Origin: Diprion similis
Lineage: Eukaryota; Arthropoda; Insecta; Hymenoptera; Diprionidae
Assembly: GCF_021155765.1 (NCBI RefSeq)
Contig: NC_060106.1
Span: 19,928,031 to 19,992,030, forward strand
Length of the DNA stretch: 64,000 nucleotides
Direction: 5' to 3'
Numbering within the stretch: the stretch's first letter is position 1; each line of letters begins with the position of its first letter. Below, in pieces: positions 12,238-27,853 of this stretch. The translations under genes were made by a program, and so were the position numbers. Below the pieces are notes generated by a model. That model was given only the letters and a program-made list of their open reading frames with translations. It made no database searches and was not told the origin of the DNA.

Positions 12238-12737
12238 ACTGTCAAGAAAACTTCTTGACGCCTGCTCATATTCAATTTTTGCTCGCCCAAAATATTGAGA
12301 GTTCACGGTTCATTACAGTACACGTGGAAAAAAATCAATATTAAGGCTCTTCCAAATGAGTTCCGCACCGGATCTACTTGCAGTTGTTAACCTTATGGCA
12401 CATATTTAGATACAATTGTGGCTATGGCATCAAAGTACAACGAATCTCTTTCGTTTGCATGACGAATTCACGTTGAGAAAATATCGCGCATAAAAATTGA
12501 ACCTGTAGAAAAATAATTTTAACTGATACTAACTAAAACTAGCGTCGATTGGATAAGAATTTCTTTAGGGGTAACACCACTGTGAAAACAAAAGGATTAC
12601 GCTTTCCTGACAATTTTTTTTTTTTTTCATGTAAAAAGAGGTAATGAGATAATAATATTTAAGGAAGTTATTAGGCATATATTTGAGCACGGAAAATAAT
12701 TAATGTCAACAAGTATTCTAAAATAGCGACACGTATC

Positions 12738-13235
12738 CATTCTCGCGAGACACGCGGCACGCAGGGTAACTGGTGCAAATTTGAATCAGAAAAATATCAC
12801 TTAATCTACACAATAATAGCTACAGAAATGCGTAATGGTTTTTAAAAACATTGATCTTCGTGTAATTGGCGATTATTTGAACGAAAATTTTAAATTTTTG
12901 ACAGGTAAAAACGTACTCATTTGTTAATATATAATGTATGTATCAACTGATCGAGAATCTTTTGTGTATTTCTATAGCTGTAAGTCCAATAAGTATATGT
13001 ACATGAATATTTTGTCCCCTTGCCCCCTGGTCCGCTCTCTGCCGAGGGTACGTGGACTCGATATTTCGAAATACGCGTTTTCCTATCACAAAGTGTCATG
13101 CGAAAAATTATTATCAACAAATATTGATACAAACGGTGAAATTGAAGCTATTCTCGCGAAACGTGCAACGCACGTTGTAACTGGTGTAAATTCGAATTCG
13201 AAAAAAAATCACGTGATCTACACATGCATATACAT
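12738..13235. repeat. Diverged direct repeat upstream of copy B promoter
   Basis: The block at about 12740-12820 (attctcgcgagacacg, then cgcagggtaactggtg) recurs at about 13150-13230 (attctcgcgaaacgtg, then cgcacgttgtaactggtg), about 410 bp apart. Both lie in the 5' flank of GMC copy B; the second is some 75 bp upstream of its TATA box. Confidence 0.5.
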
Positions 13236-13300
13236 ATACATGTAGACGTACTCGACTTACAGCTATAGGGGGTTCGACGAGCAACCTTTGGCTTCTGTCG

Positions 13301-13417
13301 TCAGTCATATAAAAACACGCGTCAGGGACGTCCCGAATCAAAGGCGATCGGAGTCCAGTGCCATCGAGTCTGAAGAACCAATCTATAATCTCCTGTAGTA
13401 TATCAACCGCATCGAAG
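13301..13417 (+). promoter_or_regulatory. Candidate TATA promoter and 5' untranslated exon of GMC copy B
   Basis: TATAAAA at 13308-13314 is followed about 30-45 bp later by candidate initiator sequence (13340-13360) and a strong donor, cgaag|gtaagt, with the exon ending at 13417. The next acceptor in the same orientation is gttatag at 14135, two bases before the ATG of copy B. Together they suggest one untranslated first exon and a 718-bp intron. Inferred from motif spacing only. Confidence 0.5.
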
Positions 13418-14137
13418 GTAAGTGAACGTCATCATGTTAGACGGGTAGAAGATATTTCATTAATGGGGAGATTGTGACAAACTCGAAAGTTTCTCATAGA
13501 AGGGGCGGTCGAAAATTCGTCTGCCGTATTGCCAAAGGTCTGCGACTTCTGATATTCAATCCCTGTTGAAAGAATTCAGTAGTACGATGTTGAATTGTAT
13601 CACGATGTGGTATTGAAGAATTACCGTATGGAAGTAAAAAAAGATGAATGTCTACGAATTATTCCGATGGAATTGATACGAAACGCACAAGGTCTGAGCA
13701 TCGCTGATTGGTGTTCTTTGGCCAGTCAACGGAATACGACTTACTGAATATCGACGTTTTTATTAACTTGTGAACAATTGGGTGGTACAAATTTACGTGG
13801 ACGTGGTCAGAATGGACAATGGACAATGGACTACGATCTCGACACGAACTTGTCATGCGAAAAGACTGGTGGTTTACGATATCCCCACGCAGTTTCATGG
13901 GTGGTGAAAACTAGGCGTTCGACTAAATTTCATGTCAAAACTACGTCTTTAAGGTTGTGAGGAAATTAAGTTTCGATCAGCAAAAAAGCCACATTTGTGA
14001 CCTAGCGAAAACTCAGTATGTTGAAAGTTAATTTTTGGTAAAAAAAACGTGATCCGTGACAGTTTTTTGTTCGATCGTGAGGAATTTGACGGGAAATAAT
14101 CGGTGTACTGCAATCAGATTTACATTGTGTTATAGGA

Positions 14138-17100
14138 ATGGAGTACAACGTCAGCTTTCCGGGAACCTGCAATGGGGACCTTCTGGGGCCGACCATGGCC
14201 AGCATGTGTAATGTTACCTCGTATTACTTTTTCATGTCGCTTTTGGAGACATTCGTCAGAAGAAGTCAAAGAATCGCTCAAACCTGCGAACGCATCATAC
14301 CTATCGATACCATAGATGCCGAGTATGACTTTATCGTAGTGGGGGGTGAGTTTATTTATAAAATAAACAATCTTGACTTACAGTAAAGATTTCAATGTGC
14401 GTCGATGCTACGCGAAGTGAATAAGGTGTGAAGAACGCGAGTGCAATCGGAACACAAACTGCGCTTCTCTCGTTCCTAGGTGGAGCATCCGGTTCCGTCG
14501 TCGCTGCAAGGCTGAGTGAGAATCCGTCCTGGAAAGTTCTACTTATGGAGGCAGGCCCGGAGGAACTAGTGGGTGCATCTGTCCCTGGATTTTATCCTGT
14601 TCCATCCCGTAGGTGTATCAGCAAATCCAAAAATCCTATTTCGCTAAGAAGCTGAAAAAAAGCTGTAAATCTTACCTTTGGTAGAATCATCCCTCCTGTG
14701 GGGATACCGATCGCAGAACGAGAGCTTCGCCTGTCGCAGTTCGAACGGTAGCTGTTCGATAGCTGCAGCCAGAATGCTTGGTGGAGGAATGGCGATCAAT
14801 GCAATGGTATACCTACGCGGTAGTCCTTCGATATTCGATCAATGGGCTGCAATGGGTAACGAGGGATGGTCGTGGGAAGAAGTATTACCATTTTTTAAGA
14901 AATGCGAAAACAACGGCAATATCGATATTGTTGGTCGAAAGTATCACGGCACGGATGGGCCGCTTTTTGTCGAAAAATTTCCGTCTCAACCACCTTTTGC
15001 AAACGTGATACTCGAAGCGGCCAAGGAGGCGGGTTTCGGCGTCAGTGACGACCTCAACGGAGATGACAGTCTCGGCTTCGCTATAGTCCAAACAACAAGC
15101 CATCAGGGTACGAGACGCAGTAGCGCCGCAGCGTATCTGCGGCCAATCAGACACCGCAAGAACCTCCACATAACTCTGAACACCACCTGTACGAGAGTCA
15201 TAATCGAGAATCGAAAGGCCGTTGGCGTCGAATATTACAAGGTGATAATGATACGTGAAGATACAGAATTTCGAATCATTCATTCAGCCTGCTCGTAATT
15301 TCATTGCCTTGTAGTGTTTTCATTGCGGGACATCGGTAGAGATGAAGATTCAGATTCAATTACGCCACATCCATAACTTGCATTGATCGAATTGGTATAT
15401 TATAAGGTGTAAAAAATATGACATGAGGTAACTTCTACTCTCGCTCACGTGACCCGGATCGAAAAGTGGTACCTTACTTCCGCTCCACAGGCATGACAAA
15501 GAATTCGTCTTCTTTCATTCTCATTATGCTGCTCTAACTTTGTACCTGAAGGAATTCTACTTTGTAAATCTACTTGCCCAGGGCTTACCACGGAACAACA
15601 AACCATCCTCACTATCACCATCATTAATTCTATCATCCCTATTTCCCAGTCCTCGTCGCCGAAGCTCGATCCAATTCAGGTGCCGATTTGTCAAATCAGA
15701 CTCTACACTCGATTCCAATTCCGACTTCATTCTTAATCATGTTATTTTACGTTCGTTTCGTTTGTTTTTTTTAATTCAATTCAGTTTAATTTCAATTTAC
15801 TTAATTCCTACTCTTAGCTATGGGAAAAAATGTCTCATGTTTCTTTCCTTTTTTTATGCTCAGGGCTTAGAACTTCTTTTTTCAGTACTTTAAGATTATT
15901 CTTCCCAGCCCCTCGTTGTGGTGCTCTCACTACCTTTTACTTGATTTGCTTTCCCTGTATGCTGTTCGAACTTGACTTTAAGAGACTGTATCACATCTTA
16001 TTTTTCCTTACCCCACACTTCTACTCGGGCATAAATAAACTGCATAATTCGTTCATTCATAACGTCCCTCACAATTGTAATGCCACAGGGCGCTTTTCCC
16101 AAGGATTAAATTAACACAACACATCTCGACCAATACGTCACACACTTTTCTCCAACTTTGCCGTTCCTTGCTCGCTAGCTTCCACACTCTCATAATCCCG
16201 CTCCCCTGGTCATCAACTCGCTAATACCACCTCCATATCATAGTTTCGAAAACCGTTGATGGGGAGTGAAAAAATTTGCAATATTTATCAACAGAACGGT
16301 AAATTCTCCACGGTACGCGCATCCAAGGAAGTCATCGTATCCGCAGGTGCCATTGGGTCTCCCCATCTTCTACTGCTTTCTGGAGTTGGGCCTGAAGAAG
16401 ATTTGACATCCATAGGAATCAATGTGGTCGACAATTTACCTGGAGTCGGGAGTAATTTTCATGATCATACCGCATACTCGGTTTCGTTTACGACGAACGA
16501 GCCCGATGTCTACGACGACAACTGGGATGCTCTTGCCGAGTATATCGCATTCCAGACTGGACCCTTGTCCAGCACCGGACTCACTCAGGTGGTTGGCGCC
16601 ATGACATCTGGAATAACGACGCCTGACCTTCCGGACATTCATATAGTTAGTCATGGTTATAATGCCGGTTGCGCACCCGGTAATATAGGTGCCCTTCAGG
16701 GTGATGGTAACCGCAAAATTCAGTTGTACGCCGGTTACGAGCATCCGAAATGCAGAGGTATTTGTGATTCCCTGAACTTTTGCTGCAAAATTCTTCCACT
16801 TATAATTAAGGAATGGAGGACGATAAGCCCATAAAGCAATTGCAGATATTTTCTTTTCCAGGAAGAATCAGTCTGGCTTCACCGGATCCGTTTGAACATC
16901 CTTCAATCTGGGTAAATTATCTTTGCGATCCTGACGACGTCGCTGGTCTTGTGAAAAGCATCGAGTATATTTTGGAATTGGTCGATACACCAGCTTTGAA
17001 AGCCTACAACTTGACTTTGGCCGAAACACCGTTTGAGCCCTGCTCAAAATACGCTTTTGCTAGCAGAGAATACTGGGAGTGCGCAGTTCGTTACAATGCT

Positions 17101-17468
17101 ACTTCGGATTATCACATTGCAGGCTCCTGCAAAATGGGTCCATCATCGGATCCACTTGCAGTTGTTGACCCTCGCCTTCGAGTCCACGGAATACAAGGAC
17201 TACGCGTCACTGACGCTTCTATTATGCCGCAGGTGAGTATCGGGATGACTTACTTTGATCCATTTGTTGATTCTAGGACGAAATAGATTTCTCGCCTGTG
17301 AGCCCTGCTAATCTTTCATAAAGACCCTCGACAGGCCAATGAGTGACGGAGGCATAACTTTGCTTACAGGTAACTACCGCCAATACTCAATCGCCTTGCG
17401 TCATGATTGGAGAACGCGCGGCACACATGATCAAGCAAGATTGGAACTATATAGACGAGATGAAATAA
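14138..17468 (+). CDS. GMC oxidoreductase, glucose dehydrogenase [FAD]-like, copy B
   Basis: Coding exons 14138-14345, 14480-14608, 14685-15241, 16295-16757, 16862-17232 and 17370-17468 give 608 aa, one residue longer than copies A, D and F because it ends DEMK. The FAD motif ([19 protein letters not shown]), both GMC signatures ([23 protein letters not shown]) and the active-site pair H537 ([11 protein letters not shown]) and N581 (TTANTQSP) are present, so an active FAD-dependent alcohol oxidoreductase is expected; the substrate is unknown. The ATG lies two bases after a ttatag acceptor, so the 5' exon (13340-13417) is untranslated. A canonical AATAAA lies 80 bp after the stop. Two tracts of exon 3 and the start of intron 3 are identical to copy D, which suggests recent conversion or duplication. 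Confidence 0.94.
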
Positions 17469-18129
17469 TTTCCGTAATTCGGTACAAGGAACCATATCCC
17501 CGGTGGCAACGGACGTGAGAATAATACATTATACAAGCAATATATCATAATAAAGACGTTTTCGATTGGTAACAATTCGATCCTCATCCAGATGTCCTTA
17601 TTTTCATGTAGCGATAAGGCAACAATCGCAAAACACGTATGTGCTCAAGCAAAGGTTGTTGCAATCAGAGATAAAAAAAAAGCTATCCATTATGTTTCTC
17701 GATGAAAAACTTCTGATATTCATTCCATGTTGATCGAATTCAGTAGTATGATATCATATTATCCCACGATAAAACCACAAATCATACTTCTTCCGAAGGA
17801 TAAGATTGAAAGGAAAGGAAAAATTGTCCACGATTTGAACGAAAAATTACTAAGATTTTCTGTTTCTCGAACTTTCGTCATTATTCACTTATTACAATTT
17901 TTTTTCGCTTTTCCTGACATTCAAGTATTTCGTGTGACTACGACTTGCGAGCACAGTCATCTATGTTAATAGAGTCCTGTGGGGTTATAGATCTCACATC
18001 GAACGTCACTTGCGAACGCGCTGAACTTCAACCCGATGAATTTCAGCTCATTATTATCAACAGAACTGATATTCTACTTATTGACCTGCTTGGTCAGTAA
18101 CCTCATGAATAAGTCAGTGACAAGCTTTT
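17469..18129 (+). repeat. 3' flank of copy B and start of next duplicated unit
   Basis: The AATAAA at 17549-17554 (aataaagacg) is the likely polyadenylation signal of copy B. After about 17700 the sequence resembles 13535-13600 (cttctgatattca, then gaattcagtagta), the 5' region of copy B itself. The unit boundary therefore lies near 17700. No gene is seen in this stretch. Confidence 0.55.
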
Positions 18130-19448
18130 GTTGAAAAAAAACGGCGTATTCTAAAGTGTTTGTATCATTGTTGAACCGACGAGTGAGTGATTTCTTTCTC
18201 ATATTTGTTTTGCCGTACCTATTTGAATTGTGTAAATTGAAGACAGGCTATTCACAATAACATGTTCTTTTAGTATATTTTATTCAGGTGTTAATAATAT
18301 ATACATTCTATTCTCTTTCAAATATAGCTTATTGTTAAGCTATAGTTTATCAATACATCCACAAAATTCTATAGACATGACATATTCTGCTTGCAATTCT
18401 AAACACAACCATGTCGACACATTTTCATTCAACGCAAAAATAAAGAAATGGCATTATTCTTACTGATTTACTAACGCGATTTTGTATAAATCGTGTCATT
18501 TATTAATTTTTGCGTTAATTGTAAATGTGTCGGACTGGATTTGTTCAAAACTGCTTGTAGATTGGGGCTGTTGAGTCCTTCATTGCGTTTGAGATACGTT
18601 GACTTGCATGAGTTTGAGATACGTGGACTGAAGAACTTTTCCCAGGACGCAATCAGCTGTACGTCAATGGTCCAGACGCGTCGAAGAACACAGAACTCGC
18701 GAGATACAGCAAGGCCTGTTACTATCTCAACACGAATTTGTTATGCGAAAAGTCTGGTGGCTCACGATATCAGCATGCAGCTTCATGTAAGGTGAAAACC
18801 GTGCGTACATATTTTGAAATGTCAGTAGCTGCCGTATGCAAACTGAAAAAATATGTTGCGAGTGACATGTTTTTGTGAGGCCCTATTCTATATCTGAATA
18901 CAAAGACGATATAAGGCTAATAGCCTGTGAATGTTAATGTATTATTACATGGATAGACAATATAGAAGACAAATATTTTGCGGTGATACGCCCACTATTT
19001 ATTAGAGTGAAGATTTCTCGAGAGCGATCTAACGAAAGTATGACGTAGTTAGATTTCGATGGGTAAATGTCAAATTTTCAACACCTTATACAGATAAGTG
19101 CACCGTAGCAGTTTCACTGACACAAATTGCAAGAAGAGTCGATATTTTTCGAAATTTAACGCGATGTGTGACTGCGATTAGTCATTGTCGTACACTTATC
19201 CAATCTGAAAATTAAAATAATTGTCAAGAAATGCGGTGATGGCTTCCGAAATCTGGTTCACATTAACTCAGGCAATAGTATGATTTTGTAACAGTTTGTT
19301 GATCCATCAGGAATAATTTGGCTAAAAATAGTCGGTGTGCTGCAATCAGATTTATAATGTGGTGCAGTCTGATTATTATGATTTATGTTGATTATTATTA
19401 CTCTCAAAAAATCTCGTCTACTTTCAACTCGCCTTGTCTGTTGAAGGA
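18130..19448 (+). repeat. Duplicated 5' flank of pseudogene C
   Basis: This block is shared with the 5' flanks of copy D (about 20320-21460) and copy F (27854-29037). Landmarks are cggcgtattctaaagtgt (18146), tcgaagaacacagaactcg (18683), agtctggtggctcac (about 18750), and the stretch tagtgcaccgtagc..ttgcaagaagagtcgat near 19100-19145. It contains the palindrome at 18400-18551. No coding exon. By position it is promoter and first-intron sequence of the ancestral gene. Confidence 0.6.
18400..18551. repeat. Imperfect palindrome, copy 1
   Basis: The left arm (18400-18454, containing tcaacgcaaaaataaagaaa) is roughly the reverse complement of the right arm (18493-18551, containing tttattaatttttgcgtt), with a short AT spacer. 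The homologous palindrome is at 27854-27995. Copy D has a gap of about 390 bp exactly here. It may be a small fold-back transposable element or a structured regulatory element. Confidence 0.6.
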
Positions 19449-19941
19449 ATGGAGGACAACTTGAATCTTCTCGCATCCTTTAGCTGGTATTTCTTTCTCA
19501 TGGGAATGATATTCTGACTGTTCCTATCTTTTGTATCCTTAATCTTGCTTCAGCTTTAATTGGTGTCCTTTCTATGCTTTGCGTACCTCTTTTTCTTATT
19601 TCTCTCTCTTTTTTACACGGTACGCAAAATTTTGAATGGTTGATTCTCGGCTTCGAGTCTACGGAATACAAGGACTACGCGTTGCTCACGCTTCTATTAT
19701 GCCGCAGGTGAGTATCAAGATATCGCACTTTGATCCATTCGTTGATTCTAGGACAAAATAGATATCTCGTCTATGAGTCCTGATAATCATTCATAAAGAT
19801 CGTTGACAAGCCGGTGAGTGAGTGGCATAAGTTTACTTACAGGTGAGTACTGCTAATACTGGATCAGTCTGCGTCATGATTGGACAACGAGCGGCACACA
19901 TGATCAAGCCAGATTGGCACTATACAGATGCAGTGAAATAA
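19449..19941 (+). pseudogene. Collapsed GMC oxidoreductase, copy C
   Basis: Only scraps of a GMC gene remain. The ATG at 19449 opens MEDN as in copy F, but a stop follows after 22 codons and no exon 1 core remains. The sequence then matches intron 3 of copy D (atccttaatcttgctt; tttgcgtacctcttt), then a few bases of exon 4 (tacacggtacgc), then jumps into exon 5 (from about 19640: VDSRLRVYGIQGLRV, AHASIMPQ, where the family has ADASIMP). Exon 6 is intact at 19843-19941 (VSTANTGSVCVMIG). Its acceptor before the ATG is changed (ttgaag for ttatag). Exons 2-4 and most of 5 are gone. A complete AATAAA remains at 20022-20027. It cannot encode an enzyme. Confidence 0.85.
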
Positions 19942-20319
19942 TTTCCCTAATTTGGTACAAGGAATCCTATACACAGTAGCAACGGGCATGAAAATAATAC
20001 ATAATATAACCAATGTAATGTAATAAAGACATTTTCAGTCAGTGACACTTAAATCTCATTAAGATGACCTTATTTTTGTCTTACTATATTGCAACAATTG
20101 CGAAACATATATACGCACAAGCAAGTATTGTTGTAATCAAAGATAAACAAAAAACAAAATTCACTCATCACCTTGCTTGATGATAAACCCAACAGAGTAC
20201 ACTTGTCGGCAGTATAATGCATCAAATTCAGATTTATTGGCCGTACAACCGAGTTTCCAAGATTTCCTACCAGTCCCTACATATTCTCGGTCAGTCACAA
20301 CTATAACAATTTGTTGAAA
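19942..20319 (+). repeat. 3' flank of pseudogene C
   Basis: Resembles the 3' flanks of copies A and B: cagtagcaacgggcatgaa, then AATAAA at 20022-20027, then cggcagtataatgcatc near 20206. This confirms that pseudogene C was a full unit before its internal deletions. Confidence 0.6.
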
Positions 20320-21460
20320 AAAAAAACGGTGTATTCTAAAGTGTTTGTATGATTTTTCTCTTACTTTTGTTATACCATGTCGATTTGAATTGGATTAATA
20401 ATTCGTACCTTTTATTCTCTAGTGTAAATGAAAGACTGGCTATTTACAATCTATGTTTACTTGGTGTCTTTTATTCAAGTGTCAATAACACATTCATGTA
20501 TTTTGTTTTGAATATACCTCATTTTTAGCTATACTTTATCAATACGACGATGAAGTCTGGTGGCTTACAAAATCAGCACGCAGCTTCATGGAAGATGAAA
20601 ACTGTGCGTACATGTTTTGAAATGTCTGAAGCTGCCGTCTCCGAACTGAAAAAATATGCTGCCAGTCACATGTTTTTGTAGGGCCCCATCCTGTATCTGA
20701 ATAGGAAGGTGATGTTCTGCTAATAGCCTGTGACGTTAATGTATCATTCTATAGATGGACAATGTGGAAGACAAATATTTTCAAATGATACGCCCACTAT
20801 CTATCAGAGTACAAATTTCTTGAGTAAGATCCGAGGAGCGTATAACGTGGACAGAGTCCGATGAGTAAATATCAAAGTTTAAACACACCTTATACAGATT
20901 AGTGCACCGTAGCAGTTTCACTGACACAAATTGCAAGAAGAGTCGATATTTTTCGAAATTTAACGCGATGTGTGATTGCGATTAGTCATTGTCGTACACT
21001 GACTCAATCTGAAAATTAAAATAATTGTCAGGAATTACGGTGATCACATCCAAAATCTGGTTCACATTATTTCGGGCTATAGTATGATTTTGGAAATAAA
21101 GAAATATTGAAATACGTTGTGGTGATAATAGATAAAATACCTAGCAGACAAAGAAACGAGCTCAAATAAATTTCATGTGAGAACGGGCGTCTTTTACGTT
21201 GTACGGAAATTAAGTTTTGATCAGCAGAAAAGCCATATTTGTGAGCTTGCTAAAACTAAGTATGTTAAAAGTTGGAGTTTGGCAAAGAAAACTTTATCCA
21301 GGACAGTTTGTTGTTCCATCGGAAATAATATGTCTAAAAATAGTCGGTGTGCGGCAATCAGATTAATATTCCGGTGCCCTCTGATAATTTTGGTTTATAT
21401 TGATAATCATAACTCTCCAAAAATCTCGTCCCCTTTTAACTCGACTCGTCTGTTATAGGA
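20320..21460 (+). repeat. Duplicated 5' flank of copy D, palindrome deleted
   Basis: Matches 18130-19448 and 28140-29037 but lacks about 390 bp. At about 20539-20548 sequence equal to 18349-18360 (tatcaatac) is joined directly to sequence equal to about 18745 (gaagtctggtggc). The palindrome and the block with tcgaagaacacag are missing. The tail (tcgactcgtctgttatag) is the acceptor before the ATG of copy D. Confidence 0.6.
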
Positions 21461-25007
<3,547 letters not shown>

Positions 25008-26526
25008 CCCTAACCACGGGCGGGAAAATAATCCGTAATACAATCAATATAATGTAAAAAAGACATTTTCAATCGGTGACAATTTGAATCGCATCAAGAT
25101 GTCCTTATTTTCGTCTTTCGATAATGCAACAATCGCGAAACACGTATGTGCACAAGTAAAGATCGTTGCAATCAAAGATGAAAAATAAAATTCACCCATC
25201 ATCTTCCCCCATGAAAAACCCGACAAAGTTTTAATACATCAAAAATTATACAAACATGTAATACCTAGTTTTCAACTTTCGTAATCATTGGTTATTTCGG
25301 GAGAAACTGAAAACTTCGATATTCTCGGAGCAGGAGAGGTTGGTTTTTTTTTCTTCCCAACATCAGCCATCTTTGTTGAAAATGGAAATCATAAACTTGT
25401 ATTCAATGTGTGAACATCTGTCGTATGTTTTCATAACTGAATACCTTCAACACTTCGTAATGCTTTGGTATTACAATGGAATATTCTATTCCGATCGGAT
25501 AAAAGGACGAAGCAATGATTTCTTGCATCGCCTTTTTCTCTTAGGGAATTTGAAATGCGACACCCCCTAAATATATTGCATCGATTGTGACGGGTTTCAT
25601 CGCACAAAATTGAAAGAAAGAAGAATTTGGGAGAGACGGATGTTTTAGAAACATTATCGCATAATGTTGGAGGTAAAACTTGGTGTATCTATATATTTTC
25701 CGTGTTTATAAAACAATTACAAGGGTAACGGGGTGTATTGGTACGTGTGCTTATTGTGTGCTGCTCTCCGTCTTCTTCTATCCATCTTTTGTGTTCAGGC
25801 AACTCTTTTGCATCGTTGTATATAACCTATGAGGTCATTAAAAAGATAAAAAACATATTCACGCAACGGTATACGCCGCTTTGAGTTTTGAGTATAAATT
25901 TGTTTTGCGCGATTCGAGAGACTTACATCACGGTTGGATTCCAACAAGTAACGATCGGATTTTCAATTTATCCTCATAGATAATCACACAGTCACAATTC
26001 CGCTAGCAGAAATTGTAAGGATAGTTTTGTGTGTATCTATCTAATCGTAACGTCACGAAAAATCGCGAGGGTTCAGTGAGCCCAGTCGAAAACTGAAAAA
26101 AGTTTTCCAAAGATACGGTGGTCCAGACACAATTCCCTTATGCCGTGAAGTAGGGCTTATGACGATTTTTTTAATAAACTGAGACCGATGCACGGTGTGA
26201 AAATTAATAAGAAATAAAAGTCTTTGCATGGGAAGAAGCTCGACTCAATTTCGTATCACAACAGACGACTTTCGAGCTGCGAGGGCATTGGGTTTTATAC
26301 GTTGAGCAAAAGGACCAGATTTGTAAGACGAGCAAACGGATCAGGTTAAAACTTGTAATTTGATGAACAAAATGTGATCCGTGACTCATTGGTGTTCCAA
26401 CTTCAGAATAAAAATGATATCACCACAAATTTCAGACAGTCAAATTTGGTTTTTAGTGTAGTTTAATGATCGTGATTCACATTAATCCTTATTGTTTTTT
26501 GTTAACTAGATTGTCTTGTAACAAAA
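25008..26526. other. Spacer with possible promoter before pseudogene E
   Basis: The first 200 bp are the array-type 3' flank of copy D. The next kilobase is AT-rich and differs from the shared 5' flank of C, D and F. A TATA-like tataaat at 25893-25899 is followed by a GC-richer stretch, which could be the promoter of the ancestral copy E. Near 26240-26520 the first-intron sequence of the array reappears (tttcgtatcac, gtgatccgtgac). Confidence 0.4.
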
Positions 26527-27336
26527 ATGGAGTACCTGCAATGCGGGTCCTTTGGGGCCGAGCCTGGCAACCTTGTGTAATGTCACCTCATACTATTTCT
26601 TTCTCACGATGCTGGATACATTCATACAAAGGAAGCATGGAATTGCTCAAGCCTGCGAGCGCGTTAAGGATGTCCAAGTCCCAGATCCTGAGTACGACTT
26701 CATCGTAGTCGGCGGTGAGTTATTATACATATAAAATGTATTCACTAAGAGGACAGACTTCTATCCATTATCAGGTGGTGCAACCGGGTCTGTCGTGGCT
26801 GCAAGACTAAGTGAGAACCCGTGCTGGAAAATTTTACTTCTTGAGAGTGGCCAAGACGAGCCAGCGGGTGCATCGATTCCGAGCTTTCATACCACCATAA
26901 TGCGTAAGTTTACAAGGAAATCTAGACACCCTTTCCTCTATCAAACTGCGAAACTTCATAAAATTTATTTTCTGTAGAATCATCTCTCGAGTGGGGGTAC
27001 AAGTCACAGAACGAGAGCCACGCCTGTCTCGATTCGAATGGTAGCTGTTCGATATCTGCAGCCAAAGTTCTCGGTGGAGGCATGGCGCACAATTCAATGA
27101 TATACCTACGCGGCAGCCCTTGGATATTCGATCAATGGGCTGCGATGGGCAACGAGGGATGGTCGTGGAAGGAAGTATTACCATTTTTTAAGAAGGCCGA
27201 AAATAACGGTAACATCGATATTGTTGGTCGAAAGTACCACAGCACGGATGGGCCACTTTTTGTCGAAAAATTTCCGACCCAACCACCTTTCGCAAACGTG
27301 ATACTCGAAGCAGCCAAAGAGGCGGGCTATGTATTC
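26527..27336 (+). pseudogene. Truncated GMC oxidoreductase, copy E
   Basis: Exon 1 (26527-26716) has lost about 20 bp just after ATGGAGT, so the ATG is out of frame with the body. From the ATG translation stops after 17 codons, and there is no other in-frame ATG because a TAA lies upstream. The body frame still reads TCNAGPLGPSLATLCNVTSY, close to copy A, up to YDFIVVGG. Exon 2 is 26775-26903 and exon 3 starts at 26978; both are open and well conserved (LGGGMAHNSMIYLRGSP). Exon 3 breaks off after EAAKEAGY at about 27330 and is fused to 3'-untranslated sequence of the array. The rest of exon 3 and exons 4-6, with the catalytic His and Asn, are missing. No enzyme can be made, though transcription is possible. 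Confidence 0.85.
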
Positions 27337-27853
27337 ACAGTAGGAACGGGCGTGAAAATAATACATAATACAATCAATGTAATGTAATAAAGACATTTTT
27401 AATTGGTAATAATTCAAACCTCATCAAGATGTCCTTATTTTTATCTTACGGTAATGCATCAATTGCAAAACATGTGTGCGAACGAGCAAAGATTGTCGCA
27501 ATTCAAGATGATAAGAAAAAAATTACCCAGAAGTGCTGGAAATTGCATTTTTTCAAGAATTGAACCAATAACAGCGGAAGTTAACAATATTTGTTAAACA
27601 TAGAAGAGACGTTGTCATGCAGTGTACCAGAGTACCTTGCCAAGATAAATAAGCAAATCGAATGGACTACACATCGTGCACGTGGATTGTGGAATTACAA
27701 ACTAAACGCGACATCCATCTGCATCTTATCGATCTTCAACTTCATCGTCTTGGATTTATCCTCATCCGAAGGCTGATGCCGAACATCGTTTCAATAGACA
27801 AGTTTTTTTCGTAACGTCAACAATCTACTTTTTTTTAACCTCCGAACAATTTT
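27337..27853. other. 3' flank of pseudogene E and spacer
   Basis: AATAAA at 27386-27391 (aataaagac) is the inherited polyadenylation signal. At 27534-27565 a short piece (tgctggaaattgcattttttc) resembles the start of the segment at 9400. An open stretch at 27591-27776 has no recognisable domain. Otherwise nothing is seen. Confidence 0.5.

Larger units (their letters stand above)
9251..12700. other. Spacer between GMC copies A and B
   Basis: About 3.4 kb without a recognisable complete gene. It contains a low-copy open segment at 9385-9642 with a relative at about 12120-12237 (listed separately), a GC-rich hairpin near 10640, and a short microsatellite near 11943-11981. An open stretch at 11538-11771 has no recognisable domain and I do not call it a gene. 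The rest is AT-rich. Confidence 0.45.

Noticed and set aside
14885-15283. Minus-strand frames opposite GMC exon 3 (also at 6320, 22324, 29785)
   Set aside because: Recurrent antisense shadows of a conserved exon; they appear in every copy and have no start or splice context.
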